A stretch of 64,000 nt of DNA from Gracilaria gracilis (taxonomy: Eukaryota > Rhodophyta > Florideophyceae > Gracilariales > Gracilariaceae): positions 186,001 through 250,000 of the forward strand of contig JARGSG010000200.1 in the NCBI GenBank assembly GCA_030374805.1, read 5' to 3'. Of the stretch, positions 50,386 through 61,663 are shown in pieces. Every line of letters starts with the position of its first letter. Positions within the stretch are counted from its first letter, which is position 1. The notes below the pieces were generated by a model, which worked only from the letters and a program-made list of their open reading frames with translations, did no database searches and had not been told where the DNA came from. Made by a program: the position numbers and the translations under genes.

Positions 50386-51237
50386 TTGTAGTGCAACGCC
50401 TTTGGCGGGAAAAGCGAAACAGCCACGAAGATGTTCGGAATCTTCCTCTCGGAGAGGGAGCACAGCGAGCGAAGCACTCCGGCAATGACATGACTAGCCG
50501 GGTGTAAACCGAGGTCAAACCGTCATGACGAGCGTCGGAGTGTACAGTGCGGACCGGGTACCATGTAGGGACACGTACGAAGAGTGGTCTCAAGACTGAG
50601 TCTCGTAAGAGTGGAACGGCGAAGACACGATGTCGGACGGCGAGCCACGTGAGAGTAAGCAGTAGAACAAACCCAAAAAGAAGCAAAAGGGTCCACAAGA
50701 GTGAGGATAAGTGTGCAACACACAAACGAAACCCAATACTAAGGCGAGTATACGACTGTAGTCGGTACGACACACACACGCAGTGGTAATACTCTGAGCG
50801 CCACAAGGGTGGGTAACTATACGTCAACAACGCGGTCGCCACTCCACTTGGAGGTGAACAGTTCGCGAAGGCGTGATAGTTAGAGCCAGGAAGCCCTTGC
50901 TTGACAAGGGTTATTTAGTGAGGGAGCATAGCTCAACCTACTAACTAGTGGGCTCGGCGTAACCCCTGAAAGTGGGCGCGTCGGCCAAATAAAGTACCAA
51001 ATATATCTAGTGAATACAGCAATGCTGGTGGCATCGCCTCCTGGGTATCCATGCAACACCTCTTCCCGTCACGCCCGCTGGGCGGTAGCTCAGGCCGTGC
51101 ATCCCACGCGTACAATCTCGGAAACCGTCTGAGCGCAACACCCCGCCAGCGGCGGTACAGCTCACATAACGACTCTACGCATCAATGCGGAAAACTCACT
51201 AAATCTTCAAAACCTCCTCTTTCGAGCGTTGTCCTTC
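50386..51237 (-). repeat. 5' LTR of Gypsy-C
   Basis: 852 bases, the partner of 41041-41891. Just inside it, on the minus strand, a TGG three bases from the LTR could begin the primer-binding site, but the matching tRNA was not identified. Confidence 0.85.
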
Positions 51238-51242
51238 AGTTC

Positions 51243-51628
51243 TCACTTGTTCAAATTTGTGTTGTACATTTGGTTTAGACTGTCGATCTTTCTCGCACTC
51301 GTTTCAACCTCCTACAGGAGATCATAGTCTTGATGCCGCTATTGCCGCCCCGTTGTAACTAACGGGAAAGAAGATATTGCATTGCAATAGAAGGTAATCT
51401 CGATCCCGGCGCTCGAACAGTGGCCACCGGCAACTTCAGTGTCGGAGGTGTTGCTGTGACCACAGAAGATACATCCGCAACTCAAACCCTCATCTCGACA
51501 TGCAGTTTCTCGAACCTTTCTTCACAGCTTCGGCTCGCCGCCCAACTCCTTTGTGAATAATTCAATTTGAGATGCATTTGTTGCTCTCAACAGATTTCAG
51601 AAGACCCTGAATGGACTCCCAAACTGCA
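51243..51628. other. Stretch between Gypsy-C and a truncated Copia
   Basis: No gene seen in about 390 bases. Confidence 0.35.
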
Positions 51629-54535
51629 TCACAGGTATGACCCAGCGAGCAGAATCCGCAAAGCTTCGTGGCATGCGACAGGAGCGTAAGTGTTGAGTGG
51701 GTCGAAGTCAATGAAAGGCTTCTGCATGTCACCCCGTGGACAATAGCGTGCCTTCTTTAAGAACTTCTCCCCGACTCCGTCCAACATCTTCTCCTTGAAA
51801 ACCCAAGTGTAGCGAACCGACTTCATACCAGCTTCGCGTGGGATGAGTTTCCAGGTATTCCGTCTGATGAGTGCGGAAATTTCGCGATCAATGGCCTCAC
51901 ACCATCCCGGGTCCTTGCAGGGTTCTTTGAAGGAGTGAGGAACTGACGGATCATCCAAGGTCTTTTTGGACAACCATACTTGTGAGAAGTTTTGGGTTAT
52001 AGTCGTGAATGCCCTTACCAGATATTTCTCCAAGTCCGGTGAGTCCGTGTCGGGTTGTTTCGTGGGCTCCGTTTCCTCCGTTTTGTGCTGCCTAGTGATT
52101 CCTTTAAGAAGGCTGGTGACGTTCGGCAGAGGAGAGGAGTTAATCGGCTTGAAGTACAAGTTTCTACACGTCACGACAGAGCGACTTTCCGGTACAAAAA
52201 CTCGGAAGAGTGTTTTATCGCTCTGCATACCAACGAAGTGAGAAAAGACGGACCGCGGAAGGAACTTCTTGTTCGGAACAGTTTTGGAGCGGTAAACAAA
52301 AGCGTAGCCAGGCTGACCAAAGTTGGGAAAATGAGAGAAATCTATCTTGACAGTCGGATCCCATTCAAAAATCGGGATCCGTCTCTTGGTGAGCGAGGAC
52401 AGCGCACGGTTGCGAAGCCATTTCGCGAGGTTCATGGCTTCAGCCCAGAATGAAATAGGGAGCTTTCTGGCAAAAAGAAGTATGCGGGTCCGAGTCCAAT
52501 GTTCCTGGATCAGCCTCTCCGCAGCTCCATTCGATTCGGAGACGTAGGCCGGAGAGAAGTTCAAGTTGATACCATTTCTGTGGCAGAAGTTTTCCAACTC
52601 GTTGCTCTTATGCTCGCCTGCCCCGTCCAGGCGAACATTTTTGAGACGGAAAGAGTGGTTCAGCTCAAGCTCGGAGCGACGTTTGTACCATTTCAAGTGC
52701 TTGAGAATGTTGGAACCAGTTTTGTCCATAAGGAAGACGACATCCGACTTGGAAGTGTAGTCGTCGAGAATGGCCATAGCGTAGATAGCGCCAGAGAGAG
52801 AAGGCGAGATCTTCCCAGACACATCCATGTGGATTAGCTCCAACGGAATGGAGGTCGATACGGATCGCGGTCTGGCTGTGAGTAGGTTGCGTTTCATTTT
52901 GCCAGTAAAGCACGGGACGCATGTCCAGGACTCAAGGATGGACCGTTGGATGTAAGGAACGGATTCAAAGGCCTTCGAGAGATCCTGGTACCTGTTTGGG
53001 TGCAGATGTCTAGTACGTCCATGCTAGTCCAAGGCTAAAGTATGCTTGGTGTTTCCAGCGTTTACCACCATGACCTGCTTGTCCTTGTCGGTAAGGTCCA
53101 TGATGAAAAGACCTTGCTTAATCTCCGTTTCCCATACGACTTCGGAGTTACGTTTGGGATCCATTATGAAGCAGCCATTGAATGGGCGCAAGGTTGATGT
53201 GAACACAACCATGAATTCCACGCTGAGGACACCTACTGATAATATGTTTGACTCGAAAGCGGAAGCTTGGTAAGCGTCAATGATAGTTCCCTTGCTCAAG
53301 GGCATCCAGATGTGACCCTTTCCAACAAGACGAGCGGTGCCTGAGACAGCTTGCACAAGCTCGATCTCGATGCGCTCGTAGCGAATGAACGATTTGCGCG
53401 AATGGAAGAAGTGGTGCGTAGCTCCAGAATCAATGTAGGCCGAGTCCAATTTCGTTTGAGAGAGAAGTGCAATATTGCTCTTGAACTTAGCCATGTTGCA
53501 GTTGAAACCCGGCGAGGGAGGTGGATCGTCACGCCTTTGCACCACAAAGGACCGAAGGTTGGAGGAACGACTACCATTTCCATCCCCCCTTGGTGTAAAG
53601 CGTGAGTTCCAGTTCAACTGCTGTCTTTTTTGGTAGTTCTGAGATGAACGATTATAACCACCATTATAGCCACTACTCGAACGATTGCGTCATTGTGGTT
53701 GAGCAAAGGATCTGCGGGAGTTGTCACTGTCGTTTTCCTCGCCTTTTCTTTTGTAGCAATCTCGTGCGTAGTGACCGCGACGACTGCAATAGTAACAGTT
53801 ATTGTCATCGCGATCCTTCAGGATCGAGGATTTGTTACGCCGGTTGCGACGCTTCCGTCCATATCTGTTTGCGGTGTTGGCGTGCGGTTTCGCAGTGGTA
53901 GACGGAGCGGATGAGAAAGCGGGAGTTGTGGGATTGTTCGGGTTCTTCCTGCGAGCCACTTCAGCTTCAACCGCAGTTATGATGGAGTCAAAGCCGACGT
54001 CCGTGAGGTTGGACATCATGGCCAGACGGGCGAAAGAGTTGGAAAGGCTTCGAATGCGCTTAGATACCTTCTCTTTCTCCGAGAGTTCCTCGTCGAAGGT
54101 TGCCAGTTCACCAACAATTTCCAGAAACTTGGAGACTTGAGCGTTCCAGTTGTCGTTGTAGTTGTACATGAGTGTGTCCAAGCGATGACGGATATTTTGT
54201 ACAGCTTGTGTGTTAGAAGTAGTATACACACGCTGAAGCTCGTCCCAGATATCTTTTCCGGTTTTGTCATCTTCATCCACGAAAGTACGGACAAGTGGGA
54301 GAGCCGAATCTCTAAGGCACAGGGTGACGGTGCTTTTCGCCTTCACAGACTTTTCGAACCAAGATCGCATTGTTCGATTCGTCGGATTGAAACCCTCGGG
54401 GCGGGGATTCAAGCCAGAAAGAAATGCGTCGTCTCGTAGGAGATACGCGAGGAGACGGCGACGCCACAAGATATAATCGCTGGGAACCTTGAGCCTTGGT
54501 AGCTTGCCAAGGAACCCATCTGGTGAGCCCAACAT
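51629..54535 (-). mobile_element. Truncated Copia element of a different group (Copia-3)
   Basis: Minus strand. Gag with zinc knuckle (54535-53690; C-x2-C-x4-H-x4-C), then protease and integrase zinc part (53617-53024), then integrase core and the start of RT (52897-51629). The 3' part of RT, RNase H and the 3' LTR are missing. No LTR pair was found. It is broken, with about two internal breaks and the lost 3' part. No Tudor-type block is present, and the sequence is far from Copia-1 and Copia-2, so it is a separate, more conventional Copia lineage. Confidence 0.85.
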
Positions 54536-57219
54536 GTTGGCGATCGGGCATGCGGGATAGAATGTAGTAGATCAACCTTCTTGGAACGGGATGAAGATAC
54601 CGCGACCTAGAGTAGGAACGTTTTGAACTTCAAGTTCGCCCGTCCCCTACGGGTGGAGAAATCCTTCTTAACTTCTTCTTCAACTTCTTGTTCAACTTCT
54701 GGTTTGTAGCTTTAAAGTGACCCTAGCCCAACCCAGGGAGCTAGGCGATCGATGCAGAACAGGTCCCCGCAATTAAGCAGCTAACCCCGTACCACAAAGA
54801 TCCGACATTTTGAAGGATCTTCCGGCACCCGCGTAGCGGAGGGTACTTCACTTCAGTAGACAGTACTTAGCAATGAAGAGGAAGAGCGAAAGAGTGAGAG
54901 ACAAAGAGAGAGAGCCGAGGCGTGATTCGAGCGCTGCGAAGACGGGTGAGGTGGTCCGCGAACCACCAAAGCGAAGGGACCAAAACGACAGGTGAAGAGC
55001 GGTTAGAAGATCGTGCTGATCTTGTTTGTGATCGGCAAGAAATCCTGGCAAACTCATGACGCTAGATGGGTATCGGTGGGGTGCGATGAAATCGGGAGTC
55101 GAAAGCCTGTTGCGTAATAGTGATGTTACGTGAGATATAAGAACAGAGGCTTGAATGACGGAGTCCTGAAATTCACGAGTGTATGAGGGAATAGTAATAT
55201 CAGGCTGGCACTTCAACAATTCGCCAAGGTATGGACACCAAAGGTCCAAGTCTGTTTGCGAAAGAAGCATTAACAGAACATGCGGTTTTTAAGCAAAAGG
55301 AGAGAGAAAGAATAGTAGAGTGCGTCGCCAGAGGATTGCCTTCATGCAGCAAGAGAATTCTTATAACCATTTCAACAGTTGTACCATGTTTGCCAAGTAG
55401 TAGTGTACCCATTGAGTTCAGTAGGCCGGTTCCAAACCTTGCAAATGGGCGCTTAACATTGCCCTGTCGTCGGCTCGACTGTCCATCTAGCGGCAAGACA
55501 ACGCAGGCCTGGCCACCAGGTACTGCAGTGCGACGAGCGAGCGGCAAGAACGCGGTTATTTTAGCGACAGTAGTTTTAAAGTGGAACGAGGACACGGCGG
55601 TAGCGATATCGGTATGCGTTCCCAACTGTAGTTTTCGGCGGAGCGCAAAATCCCACGTTCACGATTCCAAGACAACAAAGACTGACGCGCGGCGCAGCTA
55701 CCACTGTGGGCAGGCTAGAGCAAGGGCTGGATCCAAGTCTCCCCACCGCTGCTGGTGGCGCACGCGCAGAAATCGTCGCGATTTTGTACATGGTAGTGCG
55801 GGATATCCATGAAAGAGAAGGGGCGAGAAATGCAGATTGATCGGTAGAGCGGCGCGCTTGTGCGGCGGAGAAGAAAACGGAGGTGCGCGTGATACACGAG
55901 CGCGGCGGTGGAAAGGGGTTATCGGAAAGAAACGCGGAAGGTGTATCGACAAGAGCGAATGCAGGCGGAAGCAAAAAGGGAGGCCAGGCGCCAGTCCCAA
56001 GCGAATGATACCATGAAGCGCGCAGTGGAAGGAGGCGAGAGGTACGTCGTAGTAAATTGCACTGCTTGACCACCGGCGAGTTGCGCACTCGCCGGAACGG
56101 TCGTGCATTTTATTTGTTGCAAGCTACCGTGTCGGGCTGCGCCACAGGGCGCCCCGAGAACGCCAACCGCAAACGTGTCGCGCGTTCACTGCGCTCGCCT
56201 CGCAAGAGGTCTACGGGCTTCAACAAAGAACATGTAAAATGCAGCGGTTCAACTTACACCACACTTTATCACGATAATGTACACATTTGTAAAATAAGCA
56301 AAAACTTAAACGGAAAATGTCTCCAACTGGTTTTCGGGAGGAATGTCCAAGGTTTGACGTGACCCAGCTGTACGCAGCAATGAATGGCGGTGTAGATGTA
56401 CGTTGAAAACCAAATCAGCGAGATCACACACCCAATTGCAGATTGCAATTGATGTCTTGCGCACAGAACAATGTACAATTCGCAAGTGTCAATGTGCGTA
56501 CTGGTTCAAACTTGTGCACCAAATCGAATGCGTCTCGCTACCATCCGCTCCAATAAAACATCATCATGATTAGAGCCTCTCCACTCGTGGCAGTAAAACG
56601 ACAAACCAATAAGTTATGTCAGAGATTTTCGCGGTCATCGCGAAAATCATCTTCACCCGTGCGCCGACAACGATATCGGCAACAGTATACCGCTTCGGAA
56701 CGATATAACTCTCGCTATAAATTGGTTTTTAGCGAGAGTTTCACCGGCGCCAGTATACATAACGGTCCAATCCGCTCCCGCCATGACAAAGGTCAATCAC
56801 AATCAGTGATTAACTTTTTGTCGCCTCTCTCTTGCCTCCACCTCCCCTTCAACTTGAAACACTCGATATGACCTCATATCGTCTCGTTAACACAAATTCG
56901 TGGCCCCTCGCTCAAATCACGGTATCAAAGCAACTCTAGCGCCTCACTGCGTTACAAAGGAGCTCTCCCGCCCTCCCCGACGCAGACAGTAGCTCTTTCA
57001 CTTCCTTTCGGTACGACAGCAGCTCATTCTTCCTCCACAGCATGCAAAAGAGCTCGCTTACATTTCTTGCAACAACCTCTCTTACCCTCCAACACGCCAC
57101 CGTGCTCGTCATCCGCCCTCCAGCTGATTCACGTTCCCTTGTGTGAGCGCACGAGTTTAGCAGCTGACCTGCTGACTCAACCTTTCCCGGCTCCTCACTT
57201 AAGCTCCTCCCGTCTCGTC
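54536..57219. other. Long stretch without a supported gene
   Basis: The first 300 bases may hold the leader and LTR of Copia-3, which I cannot delimit. Overlapping frames on both strands at 55200-56120 are GC-rich and open, but show no domain. A purine-rich run lies at about 54880-54920. A TATAAAT is at 56715-56721 with no clear gene behind it. Confidence 0.35.
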
Positions 57220-57507
57220 CTGCCTGCTCACCCACACTCCGTGCTGCCCCGCTCCACCCGCCCCGTCCTGCATGCTGACCCGGACTCCATGCTCCGCCAC
57301 TCCAACCGCTCCGTCCTGCCTGCTCACCCGCACTCCGTGCTCCGCCACTCCAGGCGCCCCGTCCTGCCTGGTCACCCGCACTCCGTGCTCCGCCATTCCA
57401 CCCGCTCCGTCCTGCCTGCTCACCCGCACTCCGTGCTCCGCCACTCGACCCGCCCCGTCCTGCCTGCTCACCCGCACTTCGTGGTCCGCCTTCTCACTCG
57501 CACTCTG
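57220..57507. repeat. Minisatellite, six units of 48 bases
   Basis: Six direct units of exactly 48 bases start at 57220, 57268, 57316, 57364, 57412 and 57460. They differ by substitutions only, with no indels. Because 48 is divisible by three, frames stay open on both strands. The plus-strand frame 57067-57510 reads a 16-residue repeat (L-P-A-H-P-H-S-V-L-R-H-S-T-R-P-V and variants). Whether it is translated is unknown. Confidence 0.85.
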
Positions 57508-58159
57508 TGATCCGCCTGCTTACTCGCATTCGCCACTCTGCTTGGAAACCGACACTCCTCATCTCTCCACACTGACCCCCGCTCTGCCTGTTGACTACCG
57601 CTTCTCCGGCGGCTTACGCACGCCCCTCTATGCCACCTCACTGATCCCATCTGCCCATTATGCTCACTCACCTTCTCCCCCCGGCAGGTCACGCAAACTC
57701 CCTCGTGCCATGTCAATAACCCTGCCGCGCACCAGATAATTCATTCTCTCGCGCTAGAGCGCACTCACCTTCTCGCACACCACCTTACACATACCGCCCT
57801 GCATAGCTCGCTCACACTCTCATTTCGTTTCGAGTAGCCATTGTCGGTGTGAGAAAGATTTCAATCCACAGTTCCAACAGTATGCAGCACAATGAAGCAA
57901 TCAGTTGGGGTCGCTCTCCAATTCCAACTTCGAACAGTGCCTTCTGCACAGTGACACCACCCGTTCGGTCTCCAACACCAACAACAGGTCCGGAAGAACC
58001 GCTGGCACACAACGTCTCACCGTTGAACCCTTCCACAACTGCGCCCTGCAAAAATATTGTAGGGTCCCAAGGTTCTGCCGCGCAACCGACAACATCTGCA
58101 TCGGGGTTGAAGCAGAAAGGCGAGACGTAGACCAGGACTCATCGCAGCAAGCAACCCAA
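57508..58159. other. Flank of the Harbinger gene pair
   Basis: Plus-strand frames at 57849-58130 and from 57905 on are open and Thr/Pro/Ser-rich. They may hold the N-terminal part of the following Myb-like gene, but the start cannot be fixed. Confidence 0.35.
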
Positions 58160-59122
58160 ATGGCAAGATTTGGACACAATGGCGTCTACAATGGCGACAG
58201 TAAACTTGCCAGATGCCTCGATAAATGGCTCGATACAGAAGAAAGTGTGTGGCACGCACAATTGAAGGTGAAGTTCGACAGGCTACTGAGAGTGCTCATT
58301 CCAGAGCATCCAAAGCTGAAAAACAGGGAGAAGATGGACGTATGTAATAGCAGATCAGGGCGAAGTGTTTCAGAGCAAGGACAAAAAGGCCTAGCAGCTT
58401 TTCGAAAGTTGGAGGGGTGTCTGCGTATTCTCGAAGCGCACAAGTTCACGGGCAATACTACAGATTCCGACAGGATGCGCTGTGCGATGCGCATGTTCAA
58501 CGGCGCTATTAAAGTTTCGCATTTCTACGATGTCTTTCTGAACCCGAATTGCGTGATTGGGAAACCCTTCCCTTATCCTCTGACATTCAAGTGGCTCAAT
58601 ACTGCGACATCAGAGCTTGACCCTGTCCCTCTTGCACCCCGTGAAACAACGCTATATCTACCTGCATAGGAAGAAAAAGGGAGCGAAAATGGTCACGACG
58701 CGAAAGGTACCGACGACATTCAACCATCGGGAGGGCGGGGCGATGAAATTCATGTGACGGATGCAGACATGGCGGAGCAACGTAAGCGTCCGTTGGGGGT
58801 GAAGGTTGCCAAAGCGGCGAATAAAGCCAAGCAGGAGGCAGCGAAAGAAGATGTCGCTCTGCATTCTGCCCTCGAATCTTGGACAAAAGGGTTTGCTGAC
58901 GCCAGCAGTGCGTCCATCGAAGCGGCAAACTCCCGGGCGGTGATGAACAAGGAGCAATCGGACCGCGAGTATGAACTTCGGAAAGAAGCGAATGAACTGG
59001 AGGCTGTCAAGGTTTTTTTTAATGATCAGGACGAAGACAGTAAAAAGTATAGGAGGGCTCTAGAAAGGAAAAGGCTCCGCAAACTGCTGCAAGAAGAAGA
59101 AGTAGAACTCGGAGACCAATAA
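58160..59122 (+). pseudogene. Harbinger Myb-like / NAM-associated protein, one internal stop
   Basis: The frame from the ATG at 58160 to the TAA at 59122 has 321 codons and an internal TAG at 58667-58669. The N-terminal part resembles the Myb/SANT-like region of plant Harbinger accessory proteins, with the pattern H-K-F-T-G, then D-x-x-x-x-A-M-x-M-F, then F-Y-D-V and K-W. The C-terminal part, after an acidic linker, has R-P-L-G-V-K-x-A-K followed by a long charged coiled coil, like the NAM-associated C-terminal domain (R-P-x-G-x-K-x-A-K). In active elements this protein binds the transposon ends and brings the transposase into the nucleus. The same frame is open upstream to about 57905 without an ATG, so the true N terminus may be longer or in another frame. 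Confidence 0.65.
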
Positions 59123-59154
59123 AATGAAACAGATGATGTACGATAGATTTAAAG

Positions 59155-60003
59155 TCAACATGCACCATCCCCAGCTTCTTGATCATTCAAGTACTCATCG
59201 AGATTACCCTTCCCATACCTGTCCCAAATGGCGTTGGCCAGGGCGTTTGTAAGCATGTCGTGGTCGCGACTGTTCTCTACACTGTCCGCGTTTTTTCGGT
59301 TAAAATCTGCGTTGGTGTAGGCATCTGTCGGCATAGTGCATGATCGTAATGGAACCACGGCTGCATCTTGGTCAATGCTCACAATATTGACATTCTCCAT
59401 TTGACCTTCTGTGTCTCGTGCTTCAATTCTCATGTTGTGCAATATTGCACAAGCTCTGAAAATATACTGCATGTCCTCCGTATACCAGAGGCGAGACAGA
59501 TTGGCAAGAGTATGCCACCTACTAAAGAGGACAGCATAGACCCGTTCCACGCCTTTCTAAAACGCCTCCTGTGCCCTTGAGAAGGTCTTTTCGCGCTTGG
59601 TCTTTGGATTGGAAATGGTATTCACAAAGATGCGAAATGGTGGATATATTCCATCCACAACCCAATAGAACCAGTCTATAATACGCCCAGAGATAGTGAA
59701 ATCTGGCTTGAATAAGGGCCCTGCCCCAGTCCTAACGTCCGTAAAAAGAGGAGAGCAGTCCAGTATATTGAGATCGTTCAATGCCCCAGAAAACCCGAAC
59801 TTTAGGTGCCATATCCAAAGTCTGTCGTCGCATACGCTTTCATGACCTATTTCCGGCTGCCCGGACTTTCCTATATTACGTCTCTGTTCTGCGACCGCTC
59901 CACAATGTAGCTTCCACCCCGAATAGCCAAGCGAGCCAAGAGCTCCTGGAAACCCAATTTTGGCATGACGGTTTATCAGTAGCTTCATATCGTTGTAGAG
60001 CAA
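59155..60003 (-). pseudogene. PIF/Harbinger DDE transposase, one internal stop, N terminus missing
   Basis: Minus-strand frame of 283 codons ending at 59155, with a TAG at 59557-59559. It matches the plant Harbinger transposase pattern in order: G-F-P-G-A-L-G-S, H-C-G (usually H-W), L-W-I-W-H-x-x-F-G-x-x-G-A-L-N-D-L-N-I-L-D-x-S-P-L-F, Y-W-V-V-D-G-I-Y-P, K-x-F-S-x-A-Q-E-A, V-E-R-V-Y-A-V-L-x-x-R-W, and I-x-R-A-C-A-I-L-H-N-M. The Asp in N-D-L-N, the Asp in V-D-G-I-Y-P and the Glu in V-E-R belong to the catalytic region. No ATG is found at the 5' side; the open frame continues past 60003 without recognisable transposase sequence. The gene is decayed or 5' truncated. Confidence 0.75.
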
Positions 60004-60676
60004 AACCCGAGGAGGGTGATGATCTACAGGATGTCCGAGTCCTGCTCTCTGTAAGGGCAGACTCAGCGGGAGAACCCTCTGTCCGTACTCGGAGCCGGGT
60101 GTAAGACCGGAGACGGTGACTGGATATACCTAAAGAGGTGGGAACAAAGAAAGGATCAAGACCAAATATGGGACACGGGTACAGACCAGATAGTGGGGCG
60201 ATCGGGGAAAAAGGGAAACGTAACGACGATATAGCGCTCTAGAGAGAGACAACCCAGAGCGGAGCCGAGGTTCGTGCCAACCGGCGGCAACAGACCCAAA
60301 CGGCGGAGCGACACACACCACAGTGCCCTATATAACCCTATACAGGGGCGGAAGCGACGCCTGAACCAAGGAACAGTCACAGAATAACACCAACCACTGG
60401 TGCAGTACACAAGACAAAAGTACACAATAAAACACAGATAAACCAAAGAAAATGGGCAAGATATAGCTTCCTTATTGACCCGGAGGGGTGGAAGTGCCGA
60501 AACCAAGCGTGCTTACTCTCCTAATGGTGTGGTAAACCTACGTAGGCCGCAACTACCATAGCCCGGTCCTTTGGAGAAGGACACGACTCAGTTGAGTTTT
60601 ACTTGGTGGCTCCAGGGCGAGATCGCCCGAGTATATGTAGTATTCACCAACTGTTACACTATCTACAGTAAGTACC
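60004..60676. other. Non-genic stretch
   Basis: No gene seen. It may include the lost end of the Harbinger element and the leader of the gag remnant that follows. Confidence 0.35.
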
Positions 60677-61280
60677 ATGGTGCACACCTCTAGAGGTTCA
60701 TACACGTGGCCCACCCACTGTCAGGGTGCCAGATACCAATTGCGGTTCACTGGCTTGATGAGTCGCACTGCGAGTCAGAACAATGACGAAACGCTTGTGG
60801 CCGTGTATATCGAGGGATTGGATCCTACTCTCCAGCATTTCATGCATGTCGCGCGTGCCGCCACATTGAATATGTGGAAAGGAACCAACCAAGGCACCAT
60901 GACAGTCTCCATTGCAGACGAGATCGCAAGTGCGATCACTCTCGACTCTTCGCGTTCATCTAAACGCCGAGGAGACCGCAACACGTCAGCAAGAAAACCT
61001 GAACCGCAGAAGCAGTTCGATGCAAGGAAGAAGCGTGGAGCGCAAATGAATTCACGGTTTCGTAGTACACGTGAACACGAGAAGAAGGCAGAAATTCCAC
61101 AGACGGATCCGGTCAAGAAAGCCGAAAAGGCTACCAGGTAGCAGCTCAGGGAAGACAACAAGTGCTTTCGGTGCAGGAAGCCGTGGCAGCCAGGGCACAA
61201 GTGTGTCAAAGAAGAGAAGAAAGAGCCGCTTGCTGCGACTCTACAGGTACAATCACTCGCCGCACCGCCCAGTGACTAAG
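60677..61280 (+). mobile_element. Gag remnant of a Gypsy-like element
   Basis: A plus-strand piece with a Gag C-terminal half (a block like V-Y-I-E-G-L-D-P-x-L-Q) followed by a basic region and a zinc-knuckle-like motif (C-F-R-C, then G-H-K-C). No pol or LTR is attached. Broken; only this part remains. Confidence 0.65.
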
Positions 61281-61663
61281 CAGAACATGTCGATATCGCA
61301 CTGGACGATGTAAACCTCCGCGCGCTGCTCGGCTATGATCAACATGATTGTTGTAACGATGAAGGACAGTCTACAAGCCACTGTCTCCTTGAATGTCACA
61401 TCTACGTCGTTGTGTGACCTACAAGCTAGCATAGCGTTACATCTTTTCTTTATCACAGCTCTCAGCTTCGTCTTAGAATCAGTATGAATAAAGAGGTACG
61501 ACTGGTCTGCCGCTCCTTTCGAAGGAGGAGCCAGACTCGACCACACAACTCCATTCATTTCTTCCGTCATACAGTGTATCGCGTTCTGTATTACATTTGG
61601 TAGCATCATCATTCCTCGCCACTGAAACTCAACTGTGCTTATCGATAAGCCACCGTTTGCGTC
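61281..61663. other. Stretch before the last Gypsy element
   Basis: No gene seen. It could hold the 5' LTR of the next element, but no partner LTR is in the window. Confidence 0.3.

Larger units (their letters stand above)
41041..51237 (-). mobile_element. Large old Gypsy element with 850-base LTRs (Gypsy-C)
   Basis: About 10.2 kb on the minus strand, with LTRs of 851 and 852 bases and a possible target duplication AGTTC (41036-41040 and 51238-51242). The polypurine tract (complement of about 41893-41908) lies beside the left LTR, which fixes the orientation. In element order it holds gag, protease, RT, RNase H, integrase and a chromodomain-like tail, then about 2 kb with coding-like frames on the opposite strand. 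It is broken in roughly a dozen or more places, and its LTRs differ at many sites, so it is much older than the other Gypsy and Copia elements here. Confidence 0.88.
58160..60003. mobile_element. PIF/Harbinger DNA transposon, gene pair
   Basis: Two convergent genes typical of PIF/Harbinger elements: a Myb-like DNA-binding protein on the plus strand and a DDE transposase on the minus strand, tail to tail with 32 bases between their stops. Each frame has one internal TAG. Terminal inverted repeats and the 3-base target duplication usual for this superfamily were not found, so the outer limits are unknown and the given range covers only the genes. Confidence 0.75.

Noticed and set aside
50360-50386. 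tRNA-Arg-like anticodon arm as primer site of Gypsy-C
   Set aside because: The sequence forms a small hairpin and contains CTTCTAA, but the stem does not pair as a tRNA anticodon arm should. Primer left unassigned.
55200-56122. Overlapping GC-rich frames on both strands
   Set aside because: Open by composition. No domain, signal or neighbouring evidence was found for either strand.
57199-57477. Collagen-like or silk-like gene on the minus strand of the minisatellite
   Set aside because: The frame is open only because the 48-base period is a multiple of three. No start context or signal peptide.
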